A stretch of 64,000 bases of DNA. It comes from Bartonella sp. HY038 (GTDB lineage: Bacteria > Pseudomonadota > Alphaproteobacteria > Rhizobiales > Rhizobiaceae). Shown in pieces: positions 1-8,589 of this stretch. The notes under the pieces were generated by a model. The model did not search any database. It was not told the DNA's origin and was given only the letters and a program-made list of their open reading frames with translations. Position 1 is the first letter of the stretch, and every line of letters starts with the position of its first letter. The stretch covers positions 186,001 through 250,000 of the forward strand of contig NZ_CP059725.1 in the NCBI RefSeq assembly GCF_014117425.1, written 5' to 3'. The position numbers and the translations under genes were made by a program.

Positions 1-3000
1 CTTTTGCTCGTATTTGCGAGCCGGTGATACGGATAGCATCATTGGCATGATCGCCAACTTGCGCATCATTTTCACCTGATCCACGAATATAAGTACCGAT
101 ACCGCCAAACCATAAAAGATCAACAGGTGCTTGCAAAATAGCATTGATGATTTCAAATGGCGTGCCGCTCGTTTTGTTAAAGCCAATAGCTTTAGCAGCC
201 TCGGGGGATAAGGTAATAGTTTTTAACGAGCGAGAGTAAACACCGCCGCCATTTGAGATTTTTTGCTTATCATAATCCTGCCAGCTTGTACGTGGCAGGT
301 TAAACAACCGCTCACGCTCAGCAAAGCTTGCGTCGGTATCAGGATTTGGGTCAATGAAAATATCGCGGTGGTCGAAAGCCGCAACAAGGCGCGTTTTGGT
401 TGATAGCAACATGCCATTGCCAAATACGTCACCCGACATATCACCAACGCCAACTGCACTAAATTCTTGGGTTTGAATATCGTGATCAAATTCACGGAAG
501 TGGCGTTTTACAGCTTCCCATGCACCTTTTGCGGTAATGCCCATAGCTTTATGGTCATAGCCAGCAGAACCGCCTGAGGCAAAGGCATCATCAAGCCAAA
601 AATCATTGGCTTCACTAATGGCATTAGCGGTATCTGAGAATGTTGCTGTACCCTTATCAGCGGCAACAACAAAATATGGATCATCACCATCATGGCGGAT
701 AATATCTTTTGCCGCAACGACTTTGCCATCAATAATATTATCGGTTATGGAAAGCATTGCGGTAATATAGATGATATAGGCTTGGCGAGCAGCTTCACCA
801 ATGGCAGCACGGTCATTGGTTACTGGCAAGTGATGGGGATAAAAACCACCCTTTGAGCCAACTGGTACAATCACCGCATTTTTTACTTGCTGGGCTTTGA
901 CAAGACCAAGAACCTCGGTGCGGTAATCTTGCCGGCGATCAGACCAACGTAAACCACCACGCGCTACCGGGCCAAAGCGTAAATGCACACCTTCAACCGC
1001 TGGTCCATAAACAAAAATTTCACGATATGGACGCGGATCAGGCAAGATATCAATCAAATGCGGATCAAGCTTAAAGGCAAGGGTTTTGCGTTCGCTACCA
1101 TCAGCTTCGCGTTTATAGGCATTGGTGCGCAAGCTTGCGGTTATTAAAGTGCGGAATGAACGCAAGATACGATCATCATCAAGGGTTGGTACATCTTGCA
1201 ATTCGAGCTCAATACGATCGCGCACTTCAGCTTCTTTTGCCTCACTACCATGATGGGGGCAGGTTGGATCAAAGCGCAGGCGGAAAAGACTATAAAGATC
1301 GCGGGTAATATTGGGGAAGTTATTTAGCGCGCGGGCAAGGTTATCCTGCGAATAAGGAATACCAGCTTGCTGTAAATAACGTCCATAAGCACGCATGATA
1401 ACTATTTCGCGCCAATCAAGCCCAGCTGATTGAATTAAGCCATTAAACGCATCATCATCAGCATCTTCTGCCCAAATGGCTTCAAAAGCTTCAGCTAGTT
1501 TTTTGCCAATTTTTGTAAGATCAACCTTGGTTTTATGGGCGTTTTCAAGCTCCATATCGTGAAGGAATACGGTTTCGCCAGCACCATTATGCAATTCCAA
1601 GGTTTGTTCGGCAATGACGCGGAAGCCCATATTTTCCAACAAGGGTACGCGCAGTGATAGTTCGAGCGCATCGCCAAGATGGAATAATTTTAGTGAAACA
1701 AATTGCGGCTCTTCTTCTATGTGATGATAGAAATTAACCTCAAGCGGATTGTTTTCTGAAAGCTTATGAATTTCAGCCGCGTCAAGCAAGGCGCTATCAG
1801 CACTAAAGCTGTTGCGATAGCTTTGTGGCAAATCCATCGCAAGGCGAACAGTATCCATATTAATGCGCTTTTTGCTAGCAGCAAGTTGCACACGATCTTC
1901 CCAATTGCGGATAAGTCCACCAACATCTTCTTCAATTTTGGCTTGTGAAAATTCAGGAACAGATCCACCCTTACGGTGAATGATATAATGGACGCGAGTT
2001 AGACCATTATTTAAAAATAGCGGATAAAATTCAAAAAAGTCGCCGTCAAAAACCTTGATGAGATATTGGCCCAATTTTTCGCGCGCCTTGCTGTCATAGC
2101 GGTCGCGCGGCACAAAAACAAGCACTGACACAAAATGGCCAAATGGATCGGGGTCGGCAAGAACGCGGACGCGCGGACGCTCTCCAAGTTCAAGAATTTG
2201 TTCTACATTGTTCGTTAATGTGTCAACATCAATACGGAACATTTCATCGCGCGGATAGCCTTCCAAAACATTGATGAGACTGCGGCCAGAATGGTCTTCC
2301 ATATTAAAACCAAGACGGTTGATAACCGCCTCAGCTTTGGGCTTCAAATAAGGAATACGCAAAACAGAGCTTGTATAAGCAGGTGCGGTGAAAAGTCCAA
2401 CAAGGCGTAATTCGCCGGCAATATCGCCTTGTTCATTGAATAATTTCACGCCAATGTAATCAAGCCAAACACGGCGATGAACGCGCGAACGGATACGCGC
2501 TTTAGTTACAATCATCAAGTCAGGGCTTTCCATAAAGGACAAGGCCTCACGGGTGATTTCTTCCATTGCATGTTCACGCAGAACACGAATGGACGCATCG
2601 GTCAAAATGCCAAGTTCGGTACTTGCTTCACCTAGATTAGTTTCATTTTTATTGGTCTTCTTGGTTTTATCGCTATCAAGGCGATATTCGCGCATGCCAA
2701 GCAGGGTAAAATTATCATTTTTTAGCCAATTTAAAAAATCAGCAACACGCTCGGCATCACCACTGCGACCACGTGGGTGGTGGGCGCGGTAATGGCGGGC
2801 AACATCGTCAAGTGTGTCAAGCATTGGTTGCCAATCGCGCACCGCAGCTGCAACCTGCTCTAAAACATCGCTTAAGCCTTGCTTTAACGTGTCGCTTTGT
2901 TCTGGTAGCAATAATGGCACATGGATTTGCATCAAGCTCTTGCGTTGCTTGCCTCTTGGGGCAGGGCCGCTCGCTGTTTCACGGCTAACGCTTAAAGATT

Positions 3001-3373
3001 GATCATCATTTTGCGCAACATCAATAACAGGATGTGAAACAAGATAGATTGATGGGGTGTTTTCGCTAATTTCAGCCATGACAGAATCAAGCAAAAAGGG
3101 CTTGTTATCATTAACAAGGGTGATAATGCTAACTGGCTCACCAGAACGATTACACGCATCATTGTCTATGCGAATAAGCGAAGCGCCATTTTCATGGGCA
3201 AGAAGCGCCTTTTGGGCAATGAGCGCCGCATTGGCTAGCTCTCCTGATGCATAGGCTGTAATATCTTCCTCTGGAACATGTTCAAACAACAAAGCTTCAA
3301 AAGCCGCATTAGCCTTATTGTCATCTGATAGCTTGATTTCTTTGTGCATTAATGGTGCTGCACCCGATGTCAT
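1..3373 (-). CDS. gdhB: NAD-specific glutamate dehydrogenase, large type (partial, 3' end outside window)
   Basis: Oxidises glutamate to 2-oxoglutarate and ammonium with NAD in the cytoplasm, linking amino-acid catabolism to the TCA cycle. The minus strand read from the ATG at 3373 stays open for 1,124 codons to the window edge. The family is usually about 1,600 residues, so the C-terminal third is missing here. The N-terminal two thirds is the long regulatory region of this class. The catalytic part carries RGGLRWSDRRQDYRTE near residue 805, VGSKGGFYPHH near 838 and VGVGDMSGDVFGNGML near 980, all typical of large NAD-GDHs. A GGGAGA ribosome site lies about 12 bases upstream of the chosen start. 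No frameshift was seen. The short ORFs on both strands in this stretch are shadows of this gene. The symbol follows usage in other proteobacteria. Confidence 0.93.
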   Translation of the reverse strand, partial: MTSGAAPLMHKEIKLSDDNKANAAFEALLFEHVPEEDITAYASGELANAALIAQKALLAHENGASLIRIDNDACNRSGEPVSIITLVNDNKPFLLDSVMAEISENTPSIYLVSHPVIDVAQNDDQSLSVSRETASGPAPRGKQRKSLMQIHVPLLLPEQSDTLKQGLSDVLEQVAAAVRDWQPMLDTLDDVARHYRAHHPRGRSGDAERVADFLNWLKNDNFTLLGMREYRLDSDKTKKTNKNETNLGEASTELGILTDASIRVLREHAMEEITREALSFMESPDLMIVTKARIRSRVHRRVWLDYIGVKLFNEQGDIAGELRLVGLFTAPAYTSSVLRIPYLKPKAEAVINRLGFNMEDHSGRSLINVLEGYPRDEMFRIDVDTLTNNVEQILELGERPRVRVLADPDPFGHFVSVLVFVPRDRYDSKAREKLGQYLIKVFDGDFFEFYPLFLNNGLTRVHYIIHRKGGSVPEFSQAKIEEDVGGLIRNWEDRVQLAASKKRINMDTVRLAMDLPQSYRNSFSADSALLDAAEIHKLSENNPLEVNFYHHIEEEPQFVSLKLFHLGDALELSLRVPLLENMGFRVIAEQTLELHNGAGETVFLHDMELENAHKTKVDLTKIGKKLAEAFEAIWAEDADDDAFNGLIQSAGLDWREIVIMRAYGRYLQQAGIPYSQDNLARALNNFPNITRDLYSLFRLRFDPTCPHHGSEAKEAEVRDRIELELQDVPTLDDDRILRSFRTLITASLRTNAYKREADGSERKTLAFKLDPHLIDILPDPRPYREIFVYGPAVEGVHLRFGPVARGGLRWSDRRQDYRTEVLGLVKAQQVKNAVIVPVGSKGGFYPHHLPVTNDRAAIGEAARQAYIIYITAMLSITDNIIDGKVVAAKDIIRHDGDDPYFVVAADKGTATFSDTANAISEANDFWLDDAFASGGSAGYDHKAMGITAKGAWEAVKRHFREFDHDIQTQEFSAVGVGDMSGDVFGNGMLLSTKTRLVAAFDHRDIFIDPNPDTDASFAERERLFNLPRTSWQDYDKQKISNGGGVYSRSLKTITLSPEAAKAIGFNKTSGTPFEIINAILQAPVDLLWFGGIGTYIRGSGENDAQVGDHANDAIRITGSQIRAK

Positions 3374-4680
3374 GATCAATTCAATCTCCCAATGATCCTG
3401 TTTATTCGCATCATCTAACTTGAAATATGGTAGCCTTCATCAACCATAAATTAGATTCTGTAAATGACTATAGTGATTGCATACATATAAGGCAATCTGA
3501 TTAATTTTTCGCCAATATATTTTTGCAGTAAATTATAATGGAATGTCGCAAAGATCTTGATTTAGGGCTTATGATTGGGGCTTTATAGTGGTGGCTTTTA
3601 AAAGTTTGCTTTTATTTGTTAAAAAAATCACGAAAAAATGACAGGTGATATATTAGGTAATTTTGCCTAAAAAATAATCAGTTTGTTTAATATGTCAAAA
3701 AATGATCGCCTCTTTTGCTATTTATTTTTCTGTCTTGGAAAGCACCATGCTTTATTGCCAGAAACATCCCTATAAATTCAGTTGATCTTTAGAACCTTAA
3801 AATAGTTTATTGAGAATTGAGATTAAATCCATCTCATAGCTTTAGCATTGAGTATTTTAACTAATATAAATTTTCGCAATTTGTGGCTTGGACGGCCTTT
3901 TATTTTCTTAATATAATATGCAAGGCATTTTTAGGGCCTTGGCAAGCAGCACTAAGAGATTCAATGTTGAAAATTGTTTACCTTTTGCACTGCATGTCTA
4001 GGTCCTGAGCCTAAGAATAAAATATTTATTGTTTTTACTTTAGTAGAGGATGAATCACAATTTTAGAAAACTCAATGCAAAAAGCGAATTGGTTCGAATG
4101 TTTAAGTAAGAAATGCCAATATTCTATTATATAAGCTATTTGTTATGTTAGTAATTAAATAATCATATAATTTTAATTGAAATTTTGGAATTTTTTTCTA
4201 TTTAGTCGCAAATTATTTTGAAATACCCAATTTCAGTGATAGACAAAGCTATTTTAATAGTTTCTTATAAGATTTAGCTGATATCATTGCAATCACTTAT
4301 AGCGGAAGGGTTGCGTAAGCCCATTTGCCGATTATTTGTATATTTCGGGGGTGATAATACAACTATAGTGATATGATATTATGGCTGGGGTACCGTCTCC
4401 GATGGGTGAATTTTATATTCGCTCGTCGGAGATATATCGGTTTTAAAGTAATTTGAGACTAGAAATATCTAGCCCTATTTTTATCGCTTTTTTCTTAATT
4501 AATCTAATAAGCATTTAATAAAGGCATAAAGAATTATCAATGTATGCAGATTGCTATTGATGACTTTACCTAAGATCTTATTCGAAATAATATTTATTTT
4601 AATTATAAGCTTCAATTGAAATGAAAAAGGCAGCATTAAACCGCCATTTTCAACAATTACAAATTTGTATTTTTATAACT
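3374..4680. other. 1.3 kb gene-free AT-rich region
   Basis: No plausible coding frame on either strand; stops are dense everywhere. It separates the glutamate dehydrogenase start from the carbonic anhydrase stop, so it must hold the dehydrogenase promoter at its left end. The only ordered structure I can find is the long hairpin at 4396-4432, listed separately. The remainder could be decayed sequence or hold small RNAs that cannot be recognised by eye. Confidence 0.7.
4396..4432 (+). other. 16-bp hairpin, candidate structured RNA element
   Basis: Positions 4396-4411 pair with 4417-4432 around a 5-base loop (TTTAT), giving 16 consecutive pairs. Three pairs are non-Watson-Crick (4403/4425, 4405/4423, 4407/4421). 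All three are G-U if the plus strand is transcribed but C-A mismatches if the minus strand is, so the structure favours a plus-strand RNA. ACCG just before and CGGT shortly after could extend it across a bulge. No good U-run follows directly, so it is not a standard terminator. Function unknown. Confidence 0.5.
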
Positions 4681-5343
4681 TTAGGCACTTAAAAGCACGT
4701 CATCAGTTTCTATCTTGGTAAAATGGCTACTTTCTTTATCGAGTACCCACAATTCACCATATAAAATATCAAACCAGGCAGCATGTAGTTGCAACAGCCC
4801 TGCTTTTTGGCGCTTTGCAATCCAAGGAAATGTGGAAAGATTGGCAAGTGAATAACGCAGTGAAATGCGCTCCAATGCGGTTTGCCGCTCAGCTGGTGAC
4901 ATTGACTTATCACCACTAACCGCCTCAGCAGACGGCTTTAGCAACCCCATCCACCGGCCAATAAAATCGTCCGACGATAATGGTTTACTCTCCATATCAA
5001 GGGCAGCTCTTATTCCACCACAACGGCCATGCCCCATGACGACAATGTGCTTTACTTCGAGTGATTGTACTGCAAATTCAAGGGCGGCCGAGGTCGCGTG
5101 ATATTCACCATCAGGCTGGAATGGTGGTACTTGGTTTGCAATATTGCGCATGACAAATACTTCGCCTGGATCCGTATCAAAAATTATTTCCGGTGCCGCG
5201 CGGGAATCGCAACAAGCAATCATCATAACTTCAGGCTTTTGCCCTTCAACCGCCAATTCCCTATAACGGTTTCGCTCACTGCTAAAGCGTGTTTGTACAA
5301 AATTTTTATAGCCATTTAGCAAATGTTCTGGAAACTCGTTCAT
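4681..5343 (-). CDS. beta-class carbonic anhydrase
   Basis: Zinc enzyme that interconverts CO2 and bicarbonate, supplying bicarbonate to carboxylases in the cytoplasm. Zinc-site motifs are intact: C44-x-D46-x-R48 in ACCDSR and H105-x2-C108 in GHGRCGG. The length of 220 residues is normal for the family. An ORF extends to 5397, but the ATG at 5343 (MNEFPEHLLNGY) has an AGAGG ribosome site at proper spacing and matches where rhizobial relatives begin, so the shorter start is preferred. It lies about 90 bases downstream of pdxY on the same strand, so the two could be cotranscribed. Confidence 0.93.
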   Translation of the reverse strand: MNEFPEHLLNGYKNFVQTRFSSERNRYRELAVEGQKPEVMMIACCDSRAAPEIIFDTDPGEVFVMRNIANQVPPFQPDGEYHATSAALEFAVQSLEVKHIVVMGHGRCGGIRAALDMESKPLSSDDFIGRWMGLLKPSAEAVSGDKSMSPAERQTALERISLRYSLANLSTFPWIAKRQKAGLLQLHAAWFDILYGELWVLDKESSHFTKIETDDVLLSA

Positions 5344-5436
5344 TTCTGCCTCTATTTCTCTTAACTTGTGCGATTTTCTGTACCAAATCGCAAACATCTT
5401 TTTAACGTTAACGCCCCTATTATGGTTCCAGCATTT

Positions 5437-6297
5437 TTATTTGGTAGATAAAGCACGCATGGTGATATGGGAGTGAGGGCGCATAAATAATGGATAGCTT
5501 TGTTCAAGCACCAATTCATTCGATTGTTTTTGTAACGTTGCACAAAGGCAATCAAAAACCGATGCAGTGGTAAATTGTAGGGCTGCCTTGGCACTCATTC
5601 CTGTAAGGTAATGACTTAAGAATAATGCCGACGTCAGATCGCCCAATCCATTAACAGGGTCTTTCACTATGCGGTGTTCGGCAAGCCAAATTTCACTGTC
5701 ATGGACTAATAAATTGCCTGTTGCGTTTTTAAGCAGGGCTGCAGCCGATGTTATCAATACCATATCGCATTGGGTTGAGCGTGCGGCTTCAATAATATCT
5801 TCATTGCTATCAAGTTTGCGTCCCACCATCCATTCAAGCTCAGAACGATTAGGCTTAAGAATATTACAGAGCGGCACTAAATGATCTTTAATGGCTGTAG
5901 CTATATCCTCGCGCACATAAAGGCCACCCTCATCAGCCATGACAGGGTCGCATAAATAAGTTAGGTCTGGTCGCTTTTGCTTTAGCTTTTTTATGAGCTG
6001 GGCAGCAATTTCTACTTGCTTGGCAGAAGCAAAATAACCCGTCATGACCGCATCAATTTCAGTTGAATGAAGCGATGCTGCAATATCATCTGCAAAAGCG
6101 GAGAAATCTTCAATCGGGATATTTAAGCGATGCGCAACCCCGTGTCTTGGTTGCCAGGTCATGGTAACAGTCAACAAAGTCCAAACATGATGCCCTAATG
6201 TTTCAAGGGCAAAACCAGAAGAGCGCACACCGACCGTACCACGAATGACATGGCTCGAAATGAGCAAAATGGTTTTGCCCTGATCAATTGTTTCCAT
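5437..6297 (-). CDS. pdxY: pyridoxal kinase
   Basis: Phosphorylates pyridoxal (vitamin B6 salvage) with ATP to give pyridoxal 5'-phosphate. The ribokinase-like fold is recognisable: SSHVIRGTVGVRSS near the N terminus (vitamin-site region), YLCDPVMADEGGLYV in the middle and DPVNGLGDLTSALFL near the C terminus, where the GxGD aspartate is the catalytic base. An upstream ATG at 6330 exists, but the ATG at 6297 (METIDQGKTIL) follows AAGGAG by nine bases, so I chose it (286 residues). It works in the same salvage pathway as pdxH at 55.5 kb, which oxidises the pyridoxine/pyridoxamine phosphates. Confidence 0.9.
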   Translation of the reverse strand: METIDQGKTILLISSHVIRGTVGVRSSGFALETLGHHVWTLLTVTMTWQPRHGVAHRLNIPIEDFSAFADDIAASLHSTEIDAVMTGYFASAKQVEIAAQLIKKLKQKRPDLTYLCDPVMADEGGLYVREDIATAIKDHLVPLCNILKPNRSELEWMVGRKLDSNEDIIEAARSTQCDMVLITSAAALLKNATGNLLVHDSEIWLAEHRIVKDPVNGLGDLTSALFLSHYLTGMSAKAALQFTTASVFDCLCATLQKQSNELVLEQSYPLFMRPHSHITMRALSTK

Positions 6298-6693
6298 ATT
6301 TGTGCACTCCTTAATCAAGTTAATTCGCATCCCAATATCTTTATGCGATTTTCATGCTTAAATATTTCATCGCTTAATTTAAGAGTATTAGGTGGCAAAT
6401 TTTTTATCATATTAGTAGTGCCAGAATATGCGATGAGATAACAGCTATTTTTCTAGAATATTTTTAAAATTGTCTATTTTTAATCATAAGCAGCGATACG
6501 ATAAGGTCTAAAATAGTATTTTAGCCTTTTGAAATATGATTTGTCTAATCAAATTGATTTTTAATTCTTATAGTTAAATCTGTCATTCTTTGCGCACAAT
6601 AATTATAAATCGTTAGCCAAAGTACACGATGTTTGGTTATAATGAGACGGATTTTTAGTCTATGGGATGTGCATTTGATAAAGGCTTTTGAAA
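6298..6693. other. intergenic region with palindrome, between divergent pdxY and the DUF459 gene
   Basis: No gene is visible. It must carry the divergent promoters of pdxY (minus) and the SGNH/DUF459 gene (plus). At 6508-6524 there is a perfect palindrome with 8-base arms and one central base (CTAAAATA G TATTTTAG), flanked by AAGG at 6503-6506 and CCTT at 6525-6528. It could be an operator or a weak bidirectional terminator. A TATAAT at 6638-6643 could be a -10 element for the plus-strand gene, but no convincing -35 partner is seen. Confidence 0.5.
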
Positions 6694-7851
6694 ATGACGA
6701 ATAAAAGTAAATTTTGGATTTTTTTTGTCGCCTTGTGGTTTGTTCCGGCATTTGCCTTGATAAGCACCATTTCAGCAGCCCATGCACAAGAACGAAAAAC
6801 CTTATTTGATTTGCTTTTTGGTCCAAGGCAAGCTGCACCTAAAGCTATGCCTAGAAATAACAATCCCCCAACTCGCCGCAAACCAGTTAATAGGTCTCAA
6901 CCTAAACCAAAGCCAGTCGCTACGCCAATAATTGTTACGCCCCAGATTGAAAAATTGACTGATGCTAAGAAGATTTTATTTCTGGGTGACTTTGTCGCAA
7001 GTGCAATGAGTGAGGGGCTTAATGAAATTTATGCAGATAATGCAAATTATCGGATTATAAAACGTACCGATGGTTCATCGGGCTTGGTGCGCGAAGATCA
7101 TTATAATTGGCATGAGAATATAGCTAAGATTGTTAACGAGGAAGGGGCTGATATCATTATTTTTGTTATTGGTGCTAATGATCGTCAATCTCTTAAAATC
7201 AATCGGCAAACGATGGAGTTTGGTAGCCAAGATTGGGATAAAATTTATCAAGAGCGCGTTGCAGCTATTGTAAAAGATTTGGAAGCAACACAAAAGCCAT
7301 GGCTTTGGGTTAGTTTGCCAAGTTTCGGCAAACCGCAATTACATAAAAGTTCAGGGCGGTTCAATGCATATTATAATGCGGCTATTGGTAATACAAATGG
7401 GCAATTTATCGATTTGTGGAGTGGCTTTGTTGATGATAAGGGCGCTTTTGCCTTATCTGGTTATGATATGAATGGGCAAACGGCACGCTTGCGTACAAAT
7501 GATGGTATCAGCTTTACACCTGCTGGCCGGCAAAAGTTAGCTTTTTATGTGAAAGCGCCAATTGAAGCGATTTTTGGCAATCAACCAAGTCCTATTAAAA
7601 CCGATAATGTGCTTGAAAATGAAGAGATTGCTCCAGTAGAACAACCAGCGAGTGCTCAGGCTCCGGCGATTAAAGTGGTTGCCCCCCAAAAGAAAATTAC
7701 CCGTATTCCGCCGATGAGTTTAACTGACTTGCCACAAGATGGATCAGAATTAATTGGAAAAAATCCAAGTGGTAATAATCATATGCCGATTGGCCGAGCT
7801 ATGGAACAAAGTGACCAAAAAGGGCGAGCAGATTATTTTGTAACGCCTTAG
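6694..7851 (+). CDS. exported SGNH-hydrolase-like protein (DUF459 family)
   Basis: Predicted periplasmic or envelope SGNH/GDSL-fold protein. A signal peptide (KFWIFFVALWFVPAFALIST then AHAQ) covers about residues 7-31, followed by a proline/lysine-rich linker, an SGNH domain at roughly 90-300 and a low-complexity tail rich in proline and alanine. LFLGDFVASAMSEG corresponds to block I, with Phe where the nucleophilic Ser of GDS would normally sit. VIGANDRQS is block III and FTPAGRQKLA is block V. The apparent lack of the block-I serine suggests weak or no esterase activity, but block alignment by eye is uncertain. The ATG at 6694 with AAGG nine bases upstream is preferred over the in-frame TTG at 6688. 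Substrate unknown. Confidence 0.8.
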   Translation: MTNKSKFWIFFVALWFVPAFALISTISAAHAQERKTLFDLLFGPRQAAPKAMPRNNNPPTRRKPVNRSQPKPKPVATPIIVTPQIEKLTDAKKILFLGDFVASAMSEGLNEIYADNANYRIIKRTDGSSGLVREDHYNWHENIAKIVNEEGADIIIFVIGANDRQSLKINRQTMEFGSQDWDKIYQERVAAIVKDLEATQKPWLWVSLPSFGKPQLHKSSGRFNAYYNAAIGNTNGQFIDLWSGFVDDKGAFALSGYDMNGQTARLRTNDGISFTPAGRQKLAFYVKAPIEAIFGNQPSPIKTDNVLENEEIAPVEQPASAQAPAIKVVAPQKKITRIPPMSLTDLPQDGSELIGKNPSGNNHMPIGRAMEQSDQKGRADYFVTP

Positions 7852-7915
7852 GTTAACTTTTATAAATTGCAGCCTCTGCTTAGTATGAAAGTGAAAGACT
7901 GCTATTTGCTATATT

Positions 7916-8320
7916 TTATCTACAGGTTAGTTTTTTTTCATTGGTAAGATGAGCATTATTGTTTTTGGCACACTCAATATTTGCTAGTTCTTGTACCAAT
8001 TTGATTAAATCTTTTTGCCTTGAACCTTTAATGTGGTCAATATCATATTTATTAAGTGTCTTTGCACTATAATCATCAATTGTTTTTTCATCTAGATTAT
8101 ATTCAATAGATACATCAAGATTTTGATTAATCCAAAGATGATAATGCTCACAGCCTTGGTCTGGTATTGTATCCAATAAATAGACGCAATAAATATCATG
8201 ATATTGTTTTAAAAAATTCATAATCACATAGACAACTTCATTGCTATCATGATGATTAGCCATGAATATTAGATTACTTGCAATCAATTTTGCTCTTAAT
8301 TCATGCTCGTTAAACTTCAT
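7916..8320 (-). CDS. hypothetical protein, 134 aa
   Basis: I do not recognise a family. The product is soluble-looking, acidic and rich in Asn, Asp, Ile and Tyr, with no signal peptide or membrane segment. The middle holds an HYHLWINQN stretch and a KYDIDHIKGSRQKDLIKL helix-like segment. Base composition is even more AT-rich than the neighbours and the ribosome site is weak. The frame is nevertheless long for so AT-rich a stretch, has no competing frame, and ends close to the convergent DUF459 gene. It may be a lineage-specific orphan. Confidence 0.55.
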   Translation of the reverse strand: MKFNEHELRAKLIASNLIFMANHHDSNEVVYVIMNFLKQYHDIYCVYLLDTIPDQGCEHYHLWINQNLDVSIEYNLDEKTIDDYSAKTLNKYDIDHIKGSRQKDLIKLVQELANIECAKNNNAHLTNEKKLTCR

Positions 8321-8388
8321 AAACGTTAAATTTTCTTAGAAAGTAAGTAAAGATTATATTTCATATAACGCAGTAATAATTAAATCAC

Positions 8389-8462
8389 TGGAGCGGGTGA
8401 AGGGAATCGAACCCTCGTATTCAGCTTGGGAAGCTGCTGCTCTACCATTGAGCTACACCCGC
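8389..8462 (-). tRNA. tRNA-Gly (anticodon CCC)
   Basis: Read on the minus strand, the 74-base sequence folds as a complete cloverleaf. The acceptor stem GCGGGUG/CACCCGC has an encoded CCA 3' end, the D arm is GCUC/GAGC, the anticodon loop is UUCCCAA (anticodon CCC), and the T arm carries GGUUCGAUUCC. The first anticodon-stem pair looks like a G-A mismatch. The body closely resembles the bacterial tRNA-Gly(CCC) that reads GGG. It stands alone between the hypothetical protein and the ETF-QO gene. Confidence 0.95.
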
Positions 8463-8589
8463 ATCGCTCTAGCAACTATTTCCAGTTGCGGTCATTGAAA
8501 AAACTCTCTATCATTTTTTTTAACCCCTGACAATCAAGCGATTTCTCTTTTCGCATCAAAATTTAAATAATTGCATGGACTGAGAATTT

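Noticed and set aside
1..3373. Many short frames on both strands in the first 3.4 kb
   Set aside because: They are shadows of the single long glutamate dehydrogenase frame, which has no in-window stop and matches the family throughout.
6545..6881. Minus-strand frames over the start of the DUF459 gene
   Set aside because: Overlap a protein with a clear signal peptide on the plus strand; no ribosome sites or recognisable domains.
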